Source: Catenovulum adriaticum
GTDB lineage: Bacteria > Pseudomonadota > Gammaproteobacteria > Enterobacterales > Alteromonadaceae
Reading direction: 5' to 3'
Assembly: GCF_026725475.1 (NCBI RefSeq)
Contig: NZ_CP109965.1
Location: 1,736,001 to 1,800,000 of the forward strand
DNA: 64,000 bases
In this document: positions 10,243-19,764 of the stretch, piece by piece
Layout of the letters: each line of letters opens with the position of its first letter
Position numbering within the stretch: position 1 is the first letter of the stretch
Program-made: the position numbers and the translations under genes
The notes under the pieces: model-generated
Seen by the model: only the letters and a program-made list of their open reading frames with translations
Database searches by the model: none
Told to the model about the DNA's origin: nothing

Positions 10243-13200
10243 TATCTGCCTTTTTATAGCCACCGCCACCGGGGGTTTCTATTCTAAATTTATCACCGTC
10301 ATCTACTTCAAATTGGCAACTTGAACTCAGTAATTTTGACTGTCCATTTTGTTTTATCAGGATATTTAATCCGGGTTGCGCTGGTCCTCCCCCTGCTAAT
10401 CCAGCGGGTGCAATCAGCCTTGAGTTTGTCAGTAGGTTAACCTGCATTGGTTGTTTAAATTCAATCTCTCGAATTAATCCATTTCCGCCTTTAAATTCAC
10501 CATCTCCCCCTGAGCCATATCGGATAGAAAACGCGCGTAACACCACAGGAAAACGCTGCTCCAAAATTTCAGGATCAGTTAAACGAGAATTTGTCATATG
10601 TGTATGAACCGCATCAGTGCCAGCATAAGGTCCGGCTTCGTTAACACCAGCGCCGCTGCCACCCGCTAAGGTTTCATAATATTGATACTCATGATTACCA
10701 AACGAAAGATTATTCATAGTAGTTTGGCTGCAAGCTTGAATACCAAGCGCTTGTAATAAACAACTTACCACAGCTTGCGATACTTCAACATTGCCTGCAA
10801 CTACAGGCGCCGGATATTCAGGCGACAATAAACTTCCCCGTTTAACAACCACATCAAGTGGCCTCATACACCCTGAATTTAACGGGATATTTTTATTAAG
10901 CAAACTACGAAATACATAAATCACTGCGGCATCGGTAATAGACCTAGGCGCATTAAAATTATTATTTTGTTGAGCTGAGCTTTGGCTAAAGTCGATTAAA
11001 GCCCGGTTATTCTCAATTTTAATGCTAACTTGGATATGAGCACTGTTATCCATGGTTAATTTAAACTCACCATTGCTTAAGGTTTTAAGTGCATTTATTA
11101 CGGCTTGTTCACCGTTATCTAATACGGCATCCATTACTTGAATAATATAAGTTAACCCATGAGCATTGGCGAGTTGAGTCAGGGCTTTTACACCTGCTTG
11201 ATTCGCCGCCAATTGCGCCGCTAAATCTGCAATGTTTTGTTTAATATTTCGTGCTGGATAATGCCCTTGACTGAAATAGTTTTTAATCCAATCGATATTT
11301 AGCTGATTTTGTTGAGCAATTTTTTCACCTTGAAATATAAGCCCTTCTTGCTCAATATGCGTGCTATTCGCAGGCATTGACCCTGGCGTAATGCCCCCAA
11401 TATCAGCATGATGGGCACGCGATGCTAAATAAAAATCGGGTTGTGTTGTATGGTTTTTCGGGTCCGAAAACACCGGCGTCACTAAAGTTAAATCAGGCAA
11501 ATGAGTGCCGCCAGCATAAGGCGAATTAATAATAAAGCTATCGCCCGGTTGCATACTTCTAACTGTCTCAGCAATATATTTTACAGAATGAGACATTGAA
11601 CCTAAATGAACTGGTACATGTGGCGCGTTGGCAATTAATTCTGCATTTTGGTTAAAAATAGCACATGAAAAGTCTAAACGTTCACGAATATTAACTGAGT
11701 GGGCTGTTTTAGCTAAGGTTAATCCCATTTGCTCTGCAATAGACATAAACTGGTTGTTAAACATCTCAAGTTGAATTGGGTTAATCTCCCATTCAGCTTG
11801 TTCATTTGTCACCTGAGTGCTTTTAAATTCCGGTGTATCGCTCACTTTAGCAATTTCCAGCATATTAAATTCATTAATACTGGCTTGCCAACCAGACTCT
11901 ATTAAATTGGTGCCTGTTTTTTCAATTACAATAGCCGGGCCATTTATGCTTTGTTTGAGCAGGTCTTGGCTTTGGTAAACTGGCACATCAGAGTATTGCG
12001 CATTTAAAAAGCAGCGAACTGAATTGATTAACGCTCCGCCCTCATCAGTCAAAACAGGTAATGTCATCGCCTCTATCTCAATTTTAGGCGTATCCGTGTT
12101 ATCTGAATTAAATTGAGGATTTTTTAAGCTATGCTTTACCACAACCGCGTCTATCAAAATATCGGTTTGCTCGTCTATGTAGCCAAATTCTTGCTGGTGT
12201 TGTAACTCAAAAGCTTGCTGCATAGTCGCAACATCGCTTAACACCACCTCAAATCGAACTTCAGCGCCTTGGTATTTTAATAAAGCGAGTATCTGATTTT
12301 TTATTGTGCCCGCTTGTTTGCTCATTTTTGATAAATAATCAATTTGAGCTTGTGCGACTTTTTGGTATATCGCCGGCAATTTTTGAATATTAACTGCGCT
12401 CAACTTAAGCTGAACGCTCACTTCCTGCATTTTACTTTGCTCAGCCAATCCAATTCCAAATGCAGATAATACACCGGCATAAGGATGGATTAATATTTTT
12501 TTCATGCCTAATTTTTCAGCAATCAAACAGGCATGCTGGCCGCCCGCACCGCCAAATGAAGTTAAACAATATTCGCTTACATCGTAACCTCGTTGGGTGG
12601 ATATTTTTGCGATTGTATTTGCCATATTATCAACTGCAATATCGATAAAACCAGCCGCAATTTGAGTTAAACTTAATTCAACATTGTCTTGTTTTAATTG
12701 GGTTTGAATTAATTTAATTGCATCAATTGACGCTTGTTTGTCTAATGTTTGATTGGCTTTTTTGCCAAACACAGCAGGAAATAAATCTGGCTGTATTTTG
12801 CCTAAAATAAGATTACAGTCAGTGACTGTTAATGGACCGCCATTGCGATAACTTGCTGGTCCGGGAAAAGCACCAGCAGATTCAGGCCCCACCTGAAAAC
12901 GTCCATCTTGATAATAACAAACTGAACCACCACCTGCAGCGACCGTATGTATTTTCATCATTGGCGTCGCTAACCGAATTCCGGCTATTTCGCTGTGATA
13001 GCTGCGCTCGTATTCACCTTGAAAATGACTAACATCTGTAGAGGTGCCACCCATATCAAAGCCTATCATTTTGTTAAAACCAGCCTGCTGACTCACTTTA
13101 ACCGCGCCCACTATGCCACCCGCAGGGCCAGACAAAATCGCATCTTTACCGAAAAATTCTGACGCAAGTGTAAGTCCGCCATTAGACTGCATAAAATATA

Positions 13201-13900
13201 AAGGCACATCGCTCAAAACACTGGCGATTTGCCCAACATACTCTTGCATTACTGGGTTTAAGTAGGCATCTGCTACACAAGTGTCTCCGCGCGGAATTAA
13301 CTTGATAGTCTGACTGGCTTGGTGAGACAGGGATATTTGCGTAAAACCTAAAGATTGAGCCAATGATTTTATTTGTAATTCATGGTTGGGATTTTTCCAC
13401 GCATGCATCAAAACAACGGCAATAGATTGATAACCAGCCTGTTTTAATTTAATTAATTGCGCTTCTAATTCACTTAAAACCAACGCGGTTTCCACCTCGC
13501 CGGAAATTAATATTCGCTCATTTATTTCAATACTGGTTTGGTATAACAATTCAGAGCGTTTTATATTAAGTGCAAAAATATCAGGCCGGTTTTGGTTAGC
13601 AATGTTCAGGGCGTCTTTAAACCCTTTTGTGATAAGTAGCGCTGTTTTTTGGCCTTTTTTTTCTAATAACGCATTGGTAGCAACCGTTGTGCCCACTTTA
13701 ACACTATCAATAATCTCAGTACGAATCGCGTGAGAAGCTTTTAGCTCCAGAACATCGCGGATTCCCTGAATTGCAGAGTTTGGATATTGCGCCGGATTAA
13801 CGGATAATAATTTATGTGTTTTAAACTTTCCATCAGGGGTTAATGCCACTATATCGGTAAACGTACCACCTCTATCAACCCAAAATTGCCAACCTGCCAA
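10235..13900 (-). CDS. 5-oxoprolinase, ATP-hydrolysing, single-chain HyuA-HyuB fusion
   Basis: A 1221-residue protein joining a hydantoinase-A-type half (about residues 1-690) to a hydantoinase-B-type half (about 710-1215), as in eukaryotic OPLAH. The enzyme opens 5-oxoproline to glutamate with ATP. N-terminal WVDRGGTFTDIVA, GGTSTDVSHF and AGGGSVC are actin-fold ATPase signatures. HSVNIRERLDFSCAIF, SPYAGGTHLPD and APVVAGNVEVSQAVV mark the B half. Many other bacteria make the two halves as separate proteins or use the PxpABC system. The start is TTG, with GAGG about five bases before it; no in-frame ATG lies before the GGTFTD motif. trmN6 overlaps its end. Related hydantoinases and acetone carboxylase subunits share the fold, but the full-length fusion favours oxoprolinase. 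Confidence 0.88.
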   Translation of the reverse strand: MAGWQFWVDRGGTFTDIVALTPDGKFKTHKLLSVNPAQYPNSAIQGIRDVLELKASHAIRTEIIDSVKVGTTVATNALLEKKGQKTALLITKGFKDALNIANQNRPDIFALNIKRSELLYQTSIEINERILISGEVETALVLSELEAQLIKLKQAGYQSIAVVLMHAWKNPNHELQIKSLAQSLGFTQISLSHQASQTIKLIPRGDTCVADAYLNPVMQEYVGQIASVLSDVPLYFMQSNGGLTLASEFFGKDAILSGPAGGIVGAVKVSQQAGFNKMIGFDMGGTSTDVSHFQGEYERSYHSEIAGIRLATPMMKIHTVAAGGGSVCYYQDGRFQVGPESAGAFPGPASYRNGGPLTVTDCNLILGKIQPDLFPAVFGKKANQTLDKQASIDAIKLIQTQLKQDNVELSLTQIAAGFIDIAVDNMANTIAKISTQRGYDVSEYCLTSFGGAGGQHACLIAEKLGMKKILIHPYAGVLSAFGIGLAEQSKMQEVSVQLKLSAVNIQKLPAIYQKVAQAQIDYLSKMSKQAGTIKNQILALLKYQGAEVRFEVVLSDVATMQQAFELQHQQEFGYIDEQTDILIDAVVVKHSLKNPQFNSDNTDTPKIEIEAMTLPVLTDEGGALINSVRCFLNAQYSDVPVYQSQDLLKQSINGPAIVIEKTGTNLIESGWQASINEFNMLEIAKVSDTPEFKSTQVTNEQAEWEINPIQLEMFNNQFMSIAEQMGLTLAKTAHSVNIRERLDFSCAIFNQNAELIANAPHVPVHLGSMSHSVKYIAETVRSMQPGDSFIINSPYAGGTHLPDLTLVTPVFSDPKNHTTQPDFYLASRAHHADIGGITPGSMPANSTHIEQEGLIFQGEKIAQQNQLNIDWIKNYFSQGHYPARNIKQNIADLAAQLAANQAGVKALTQLANAHGLTYIIQVMDAVLDNGEQAVINALKTLSNGEFKLTMDNSAHIQVSIKIENNRALIDFSQSSAQQNNNFNAPRSITDAAVIYVFRSLLNKNIPLNSGCMRPLDVVVKRGSLLSPEYPAPVVAGNVEVSQAVVSCLLQALGIQACSQTTMNNLSFGNHEYQYYETLAGGSGAGVNEAGPYAGTDAVHTHMTNSRLTDPEILEQRFPVVLRAFSIRYGSGGDGEFKGGNGLIREIEFKQPMQVNLLTNSRLIAPAGLAGGGPAQPGLNILIKQNGQSKLLSSSCQFEVDDGDKFRIETPGGGGYKKADNV

Positions 13901-13954
13901 AATTGCCTCACTTTATGCTTGTTATTTTTAAGCGTTAACCGTAAGAGTTAAACG

Positions 13955-14173
13955 TTACCCGCGTTCAGTTTTTAATGGAATAATTAAATGATCCAAATTT
14001 TCCATTTTGACCACCAAACAAATTTGTAAAAGCTGACCTAATTCTCCGTTTGGCCAACCTTTTTTTTGAAACCATAATAGGTATTCTTCTGGCAGTTCAA
14101 TTAATGCTCTGCCGACATATCGGCCAAATGGCATTTGCATATTGGCTATTTTAATTAGATCAGTTTGTTGCAC
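13955..14173 (-). CDS. DUF3820 family small protein
   Basis: A 72-residue protein with the DUF3820 pattern MPFGRYVGRALIELPEEYLLWF...KGWPNGELG. The fold is also found at the C-terminus of some exonucleases, but the free-standing protein has no established function. The start is GTG at 14173; an internal ATG at codon 12 would cut into the conserved block. It lies between an alpha/beta hydrolase and the oxoprolinase on the same strand. The length is normal for the family. Confidence 0.8.
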   Translation of the reverse strand: MQQTDLIKIANMQMPFGRYVGRALIELPEEYLLWFQKKGWPNGELGQLLQICLVVKMENLDHLIIPLKTERG

Positions 14174-14209
14174 TTTAAGTCTCTAATGCTTTCGGTGTTA
14201 GCCAATTAT

Positions 14210-15100
14210 CTACCGAATAAAAAGTCGAATCAAATCTGCGGTTTGTTTTGGGCTTTGCATATGGCAGTGGTGGCCACCCATAACAGAATTAATGTGAAGA
14301 TTGCGAAAGCTATGGGCTCGTTGGGTAAGAGAATCATTGATTGATGTATAACCCACATCGCCTAAAATGGCTAAGCAATCAGCTTTAATGTTTTGAATGT
14401 ACGCTAACGCTTGGCTTTCATCTAATCGGATGGGCGATAAAGTTTTTAACCTAGGATCGCTTCGCCAAATAAACCCCTGTTCGGTTAATTTAATATTACG
14501 TTCAATCAATAAACTCGCTAATTCAGGAGAAATTTCACTGGTATTAGCTCGAGCCTGGATTAAGCTAGGCAGTGCAGCTAAATTTCGTCGCTTTGGTGAG
14601 GCTGTTAAATTGTTTTTTTCTAACTGAGCACGACTGTTAAAAGCAGCTTGCATATTGTCAAGTAGATCGTTTGCAGAGGTCGTAAAAGCAGCAGAAGATT
14701 CGAGTAACACCAAGGTGTCAATTTTATGGGGGAGTAAAGATGCAAGAATGGAAGCTAACATCCCTCCCATCGAATGGCCGATTAAGTTGAAACGCTCACA
14801 GGGCAGCGTTTCAAATATTCGCCATAAATCATACACCCAATCAATTAAATGATAATGACTGTCGGCTGGTCTGTGCTCAGAAAAACCATGCCCAGCCAAT
14901 TCGATTAAAATAATTTGATAATCGTTTAAATAAGCCGAAACAGGTATAAAGCTAGCCGCATTGTCTAACCAACCATGTAAACATACCAAAACCGGCTTAT
15001 CATGATTAATTGATTCCAGCTTGTGATTGGTTAAATAGCTATATTTAACCAATCCAGATAACTCAAAATACGCTTGCTGCCAATGGTTTTGCTGACCCAT
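14210..15100 (-). CDS. Alpha/beta hydrolase
   Basis: A 296-residue serine hydrolase of the alpha/beta fold. The oxyanion-hole motif LHGWLDNAASF is near residue 41, nucleophile elbow GHSMGG puts the catalytic Ser near residue 110, a likely acid lies in the ILGDVGY region near residue 243, and the catalytic His is in MGGHHCHM near the C-terminus. No signal peptide is seen, so it should be cytoplasmic. The stop of the upstream Slp lipoprotein gene directly abuts the ATG, so they are probably co-transcribed. The substrate cannot be predicted. Confidence 0.88.
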   Translation of the reverse strand: MGQQNHWQQAYFELSGLVKYSYLTNHKLESINHDKPVLVCLHGWLDNAASFIPVSAYLNDYQIILIELAGHGFSEHRPADSHYHLIDWVYDLWRIFETLPCERFNLIGHSMGGMLASILASLLPHKIDTLVLLESSAAFTTSANDLLDNMQAAFNSRAQLEKNNLTASPKRRNLAALPSLIQARANTSEISPELASLLIERNIKLTEQGFIWRSDPRLKTLSPIRLDESQALAYIQNIKADCLAILGDVGYTSINDSLTQRAHSFRNLHINSVMGGHHCHMQSPKQTADLIRLFIR

Positions 15101-15715
15101 TTATTGGATCATTTTGCGTTTTGATGCGTTAGACTTTTTCGACCGTTTATTATTCGACTTAGGAATGTAATACGGGTGTAAATGATGATAACGATTCCAG
15201 TACCAGCGACTAGAATAAGGCCAGAAAGGGTCGCGCCAATAATCATTTTCTCGAACTTTAGATTCTTTAGGCCATAGATAAATTTGCGATTCTTTTAATA
15301 CCGGATACCAAATAACTTGCTCTTCAAGCTGACCTTGTTCTGGTTTAGCAATCGTACCTAAAGCACTCACTAAACGGCCTTCTTTATAAATTTTAGGCTC
15401 TAAAAAGCCTTCAACATAGACTCTAAAACGGCCAAGGGAGTCATCACCTGGTATCGGCTTTGAACTGCTGTAAGTTTCATATTGCACCAGCTCTAACATA
15501 GTAAACTCTTTTTTATGTTTAACTTTAGCAATAACCCCGCCCCAACGCGCTTTTTCGCCTACCACTTTTTGTGCATTTTGGCTTGCTTGTTGATAGCTTA
15601 CCAATGAGGTTTGTGCGGGCACTTTTAGTTTTTCAGGCACAGTGCTACAGGCAGATGCCAGCACAGCCAACGTTAAACAAACAAAACGCTTGATATATTT
15701 ATTTTCGATTTGCAT
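15101..15715 (-). CDS. Slp-family outer membrane lipoprotein
   Basis: A 204-residue lipoprotein. The start is placed at ATG 15715 because it directly precedes a signal sequence (IKRFVCLTLAVLASAC) whose lipobox LASAC fits signal peptidase II. An earlier in-frame start at 15781 would bury this signal. After the Cys the protein shows the Slp pattern GGVIAKVKHKKEFTMLELVQYETYSSSKP and GRFRVYVEGFLEP. E. coli Slp is starvation-induced and linked to outer membrane stability. The C-terminus is Tyr/Trp-rich and then very basic (KSNNKRSKKSNASKRK), an unusual tail. The start overlaps the upstream membrane protease gene by 17 bases. Confidence 0.85.
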   Translation of the reverse strand: MQIENKYIKRFVCLTLAVLASACSTVPEKLKVPAQTSLVSYQQASQNAQKVVGEKARWGGVIAKVKHKKEFTMLELVQYETYSSSKPIPGDDSLGRFRVYVEGFLEPKIYKEGRLVSALGTIAKPEQGQLEEQVIWYPVLKESQIYLWPKESKVRENDYWRDPFWPYSSRWYWNRYHHLHPYYIPKSNNKRSKKSNASKRKMIQ

Positions 15716-16346
15716 ATAAACCTCGCCAACTTGAATAAAGCCCAATACAGCCAACTGCAACCCATAAAAAGATCCAAACAATCTCAGGAATAAAAGTTAA
15801 TCGCGCTAAATTAGCACCATCACCGACAGCTCGGCCATCCATTAAGTACCAAGGGCTTTTAATTGCATTAAGTATAACGCTTATCCCAACAAACATCAGA
15901 CTCACTTTTAACCATTTGTGATCAAGTTTGCGTAACATTAAAAGATTAATCACGATTAAACATAGCAATATTAAGATAGTTACTAAATCTCTTGCCCAAA
16001 AGATCAGGCTCACGATAAATAAAACTAATGTCATTAAGCTAAAAATTTTAGCTTTTTGGTGACCTTTACGGGCAATCCCAATAATAAGCCAGCCCCAAAA
16101 TACAGCACCTAAATAGCCAGCCAAACTAATTAATATTGCCCAGCCTCCTTGACTTGTACATAAACCAGAACCATTAATATGCAGCTGAATAGACAATATA
16201 TTCCCACCGGTTGCCAGCGCAACTAAGCCATGACTAATTTCATGAAAGTAGGTTTCGATCCACTTCAGTGGAATTCGGATAAAAGGCACAAACTCAAGTG
16301 CTAACGCTAATCCAATTAATAATAAAAACTGAACTCGGATGTTCAT
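15699..16346 (-). CDS. M50-type membrane metalloprotease (HExxH)
   Basis: A 215-residue polytopic membrane protein with about five or six hydrophobic segments. HEISH at residues 35-39, just after the first transmembrane helix, is the zinc-binding HExxH of intramembrane proteases, and the hydrophobic AGYLGAVFWGW region fits the M50B (peptidase M50-like) group. It lacks the PDZ domain of RseP, and no substrate is known. It overlaps the downstream Slp lipoprotein gene by 17 bases, so the two are translated together; a shared envelope role is inference. Start ATG at 16346. Confidence 0.8.
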   Translation of the reverse strand: MNIRVQFLLLIGLALALEFVPFIRIPLKWIETYFHEISHGLVALATGGNILSIQLHINGSGLCTSQGGWAILISLAGYLGAVFWGWLIIGIARKGHQKAKIFSLMTLVLFIVSLIFWARDLVTILILLCLIVINLLMLRKLDHKWLKVSLMFVGISVILNAIKSPWYLMDGRAVGDGANLARLTFIPEIVWIFLWVAVGCIGLYSSWRGLYANRK

Positions 16347-16381
16347 ATTAAACCTTAGTGTTGATAACTACGTTTTAGTCA

Positions 16382-17089
16382 TTATTTACCCGGTAATTTT
16401 TTCCATGTCACTTGATCTCGAACATAGCTTGGGCACGCAGCAGATGCTTCACTTATTTTACCTTGCTGGTATTCAGTTAATGCTAAATACGCAATGTCCA
16501 ATGCATTTGGAAACTCAATATCCTGTGAAATCGGTGCAGCGATTTGCTCGGTTAAAACTAATTTGTAAGTTTGCCAGCCGGTTCCAACCCCATGCCACTT
16601 TCTTTCGTTATCTAGCTGAGCTAATGCCATCTCCGGCGCGCATACTTGTTCCGCTTCAATGAGAGAACTTTGACCTATTTCATGCGTTTGATATACGCCT
16701 AAATAAATTTCGTTCATTCTGGCATCAATGGCACTAATTGTATATTCAATGCCATGTATTCTATATAAAGCGTGAGCCATAGCCGCTAAACTTGATATAC
16801 CGACTACAGGTTTATCCGCGCCATATGCCATGCCTTGCACTATGCCTGTGGCAATACGTACCCCAGTAAAACTACCTGGGCCTTTGCCATAAGCAATCAC
16901 ATCAATGTCTGATAAGCTTAAATTCGCTTGAGTTAAAACAGCTTCCGCCATGCTTAAGATGCGTTTATTGTGTTCTCGTGGACAAACAGCATATTCAACA
17001 AAATGGCTATCTTGCGTTAAAATAGCAGCGGAACAAGCTTCTGTTGAAGTATCTAACGCTAAAATTCGATAGTTGGATGAATCGCTCAT
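16382..17089 (-). CDS. tsaB: tRNA threonylcarbamoyladenosine biosynthesis protein TsaB
   Basis: A 235-residue actin-fold protein that dimerises with TsaD and TsaE to make t6A37 in ANN-decoding tRNAs. The N-terminal ILALDTSTEACSAAI, the GPGSFTGVRIATGIVQGMAYG block and the AIDARMNEIYLGVY block are diagnostic. TsaB lacks the metal-binding histidines of TsaD, as here. The length matches E. coli YeaZ (231). It overlaps the yoaA stop by four bases (ATGA). The yoaA-tsaB neighbourhood is shared with E. coli. Confidence 0.95.
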   Translation of the reverse strand: MSDSSNYRILALDTSTEACSAAILTQDSHFVEYAVCPREHNKRILSMAEAVLTQANLSLSDIDVIAYGKGPGSFTGVRIATGIVQGMAYGADKPVVGISSLAAMAHALYRIHGIEYTISAIDARMNEIYLGVYQTHEIGQSSLIEAEQVCAPEMALAQLDNERKWHGVGTGWQTYKLVLTEQIAAPISQDIEFPNALDIAYLALTEYQQGKISEASAACPSYVRDQVTWKKLPGK

Positions 17090-19044
17090 TCTGTAGCACT
17101 CTCTGTCTTAGTTATATCTTGGGTTTTATTTGATGGGCTGTCGGCCAAAAATGCGCAGGCCTGTTCTAAATCTCGAGTTCGTTTCATATTGGGTAAACTT
17201 TGTAAAAAGGTTTCGCCATATCCACGGCTCACTAGTCTAGGATCACAAATAACTAATATTCCTTTATCATTTACATCTCTTATCAGTCGACCTGCACCTT
17301 GTTTTAACGTAATAACAGCCTGCGGTATTTGTATTTTATTAAACGGATCTTGTCCATATCGGCGACAATTTTCAATTCGAGCTTGCGTTAAAGGATCATC
17401 TGGGGCGGCAAATGGTAGCTTGTCGATAATCACACATTTTAATGCATCACCGCGCACATCCACGCCTTCCCAAAAGCTACCTGTTGCTAATAAAACAGGG
17501 TTTGATTCAGCGAGATACATTTCAAGTAGTTTGCGCTTTGGCACTTCGCCTTGCACAAAAATAGGATTATCTATACTGCTTTTCAGGCTCTTGGCTAATA
17601 AATTCATCATTCGGTAGCTAGTAAACAAGAAAAAACAGCGTCCCTGACTTGCTTTAATGAGCGCCATTGCAGTTTTTTTCAGCTCAGCGAGTACGTTTCT
17701 ATCATGCGGTTCAGGAAAATAACGAGGAATGCAAAGCATCGATTGGTTTTGATAGTCAAATGGGCTTTCAAGCAACATTGACTCGTAAGTTTTAAGTCCT
17801 AACAACTCCGTAAAATGATCAAATTTTTCATCTACGGCCAACGTCGCTGAAGTCATTAACCAGCTTTGTCTTTTTTCAGTTCTTAAATTCGAAAATTTAT
17901 CAGCGATTGACAAAGGTGTTAAATTTAAACTGACATGTCTTGGGGTCGTCTCATACCACAAGCTCACATCACTTTTCTGCCACTGCATTAATTTATCTAG
18001 TGTGCCTCTGGCAATAACAAGTCGGTCAAATAAATGATCTGCATTTTTTGTTCGACCGACAGCTAATTTAATGACCTCGTAACAAAATTCAATTGCTTGC
18101 TTTAAATCGTCAAGGTGTTTATCAAAACCCGGACTTTGGCCTTTTTCGCGCCAGTTACCTTTTTCAGGATCAATGGCAAAAGCGAGCCTAAAGTGTTTTG
18201 CACTGGTTTGTAGTTTTTCAGCCGCTTTACCTAGCTGACGCATATCTTTAAGCTCGGTCCGGTATTCGGTTTCTATGTCTTTACCTAATTCAACCAGTTG
18301 ACGTGTAGACAAACGCTGACCAAAATATTCGCATGCTATGTCAGGTATTTGATGAGCCTCATCAAATACCACCACTTCTGAATCTGGCACAATTTCGCCA
18401 AACCCCGTATCTTTAACCGCCATATCTGCAAAATATAAATGATGATTAATTACCACTAAATCTGCTTCGGCGGCGTTTTTACGCGCTTTAACCAAATAGC
18501 AGTCACTATAATCGGGGCATTCTTTACCCAAGCAATTATCTATCGTGCTGGTCACTAACGGAATGGCCCTTGAATCTTCAGGTATACTGGTCACTTCACC
18601 AATATCACCAGACTGGGTTGCCACTGCCCAACGGGCGATTTGTTTTAAATCTTGCTCAACGCTTTTATCGGCAAGCATGTGAGGTGATTGCTGCTGTTTA
18701 TGCCTCAAAATACATAAATAATTTGAGCGCCCTTTTAATAAAGCCGTTTTAGCTTTACTCACTAAAGCGCGCTTAACTACGGGTAAATCTCGGTGATAAA
18801 GCTGTTCTTGCAGGTTTTTAGTACCTGTAGAAATAATTACTTTTCGTTCACTTAATAATGCGGGTATTAAATAAGCAAAGGTTTTACCTGTGCCTGTGCC
18901 TGCTTCGGCAATTAATAATTCTTTTTTATCAATTGCGTTTGCAAAGGCTTGTGCCAAATTTAATTGTGCCTGCCTTGGCTGATAGCCTGAAATCACACTG
19001 GATAAGGCTCCATTTTCAGAAAATATTGTTTTCAGTTCAGACAA
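17086..19044 (-). CDS. yoaA: ATP-dependent DNA helicase YoaA (DinG/XPD-like, Fe-S)
   Basis: A superfamily-2 helicase of the XPD/DinG type, about 652 residues. Walker A AEAGTGTGKTFAYL, DEAH box VVFDEAHQIPD, and four cysteines in NYLCILRHK and NCLGKECPDYSDC that form the expected Fe-S cluster are present. C-terminal motifs GSFWEGVDVRGD and QGAGRLIRD complete the core. YoaA acts with the HolC clamp-loader subunit in replication-fork repair in E. coli. No ATG precedes the conserved region. TTG at 19044 is chosen because AGGTGG lies five bases upstream and it gives an N-terminus like E. coli; a TTG at 19071 is the alternative. It is followed directly by tsaB. Confidence 0.93.
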   Translation of the reverse strand: MSELKTIFSENGALSSVISGYQPRQAQLNLAQAFANAIDKKELLIAEAGTGTGKTFAYLIPALLSERKVIISTGTKNLQEQLYHRDLPVVKRALVSKAKTALLKGRSNYLCILRHKQQQSPHMLADKSVEQDLKQIARWAVATQSGDIGEVTSIPEDSRAIPLVTSTIDNCLGKECPDYSDCYLVKARKNAAEADLVVINHHLYFADMAVKDTGFGEIVPDSEVVVFDEAHQIPDIACEYFGQRLSTRQLVELGKDIETEYRTELKDMRQLGKAAEKLQTSAKHFRLAFAIDPEKGNWREKGQSPGFDKHLDDLKQAIEFCYEVIKLAVGRTKNADHLFDRLVIARGTLDKLMQWQKSDVSLWYETTPRHVSLNLTPLSIADKFSNLRTEKRQSWLMTSATLAVDEKFDHFTELLGLKTYESMLLESPFDYQNQSMLCIPRYFPEPHDRNVLAELKKTAMALIKASQGRCFFLFTSYRMMNLLAKSLKSSIDNPIFVQGEVPKRKLLEMYLAESNPVLLATGSFWEGVDVRGDALKCVIIDKLPFAAPDDPLTQARIENCRRYGQDPFNKIQIPQAVITLKQGAGRLIRDVNDKGILVICDPRLVSRGYGETFLQSLPNMKRTRDLEQACAFLADSPSNKTQDITKTESATE

Positions 19045-19209
19045 AAATTCCACCTGCTTATATAAATGCAATCACAGCGCTATTTGGCATTATTTAAATT
19101 GAATGGCTTAGCTTAGATTGAATGACTTGTTGGTTTTGGACCGAATGATGATAATTATCCAGTTTTAAGGTAAGAGATCTAGGTTTATTGTAAATTTAAT
19201 CAAGATAAA

Positions 19210-19743
19210 TCAAACTATAATATCAACATGATAATCGTCGTCTTTATCGCTTTTAGTCCCAACACTAGGTGAATCGCTTTTATGTTTTTCGGGATGAAGA
19301 ATTTCGTCTTTCTCATAAACTGGGTGTTCAAACGCTTCTTGCTTTGCTAAAGCCTGTTCTATTTCTTGTTTAGTGCGAACAGTATGAATCTGAAAAGCCA
19401 TATCCGCTTCTGTCGGTTTATCTACTTTATTTTTGCTTTCATTTGCGCTTGAATCATTTACTAATTGTTTATTTGTTGATTCTTCATCTGTTAATTGCTC
19501 TTCTGCAGAGTCGTTCGAGTCAGCGGGGTCGCGCCGGTCAGACCGTGTAGCGCCGGCCTGCGATTGCACGCGTTTCGCAACCACTAAATTATTTTGCTCG
19601 TATACTTCCTGTTGTGTTTCACTTTGATGAGCATCTTCCGACACTCTCGGCTCTTTAACAATGCGTTTAACATTAAGCCTAGGTCGTTCAAGTTTATTTT
19701 GTACAACACGAGGTAAAAATGGGATTAATAAATCTTGGCTCAT
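19210..19743 (-). CDS. Uncharacterised acidic, largely disordered protein
   Basis: A 177-residue protein that I do not recognise. Residues 1-40 are basic and proline-containing (FLPRVVQNKLERPRLNVKR). The middle is low-complexity and acidic (SNDSAEEQLTDEEST), and it ends in VDIIV. No signal peptide, membrane segment or catalytic motif is visible. Translation is credible because GGGAGGAG lies just before the ATG at 19743. The codons around 19515-19575 are much more GC-rich than the rest of the gene (see findings). It stands alone between yoaA and tusA on the minus strand. Confidence 0.6.
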   Translation of the reverse strand: MSQDLLIPFLPRVVQNKLERPRLNVKRIVKEPRVSEDAHQSETQQEVYEQNNLVVAKRVQSQAGATRSDRRDPADSNDSAEEQLTDEESTNKQLVNDSSANESKNKVDKPTEADMAFQIHTVRTKQEIEQALAKQEAFEHPVYEKDEILHPEKHKSDSPSVGTKSDKDDDYHVDIIV

Positions 19744-19764
19744 TAGATATCTCCTCCCGACTTT

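Noticed and set aside
10243..10269. Longer TrmN6 start
   Set aside because: It would overlap the 5-oxoprolinase by 35 bases and add residues absent from the family.
15716..15781. Longer Slp start
   Set aside because: It would place the lipoprotein signal peptide internally; ATG at 15715 fits the lipobox.
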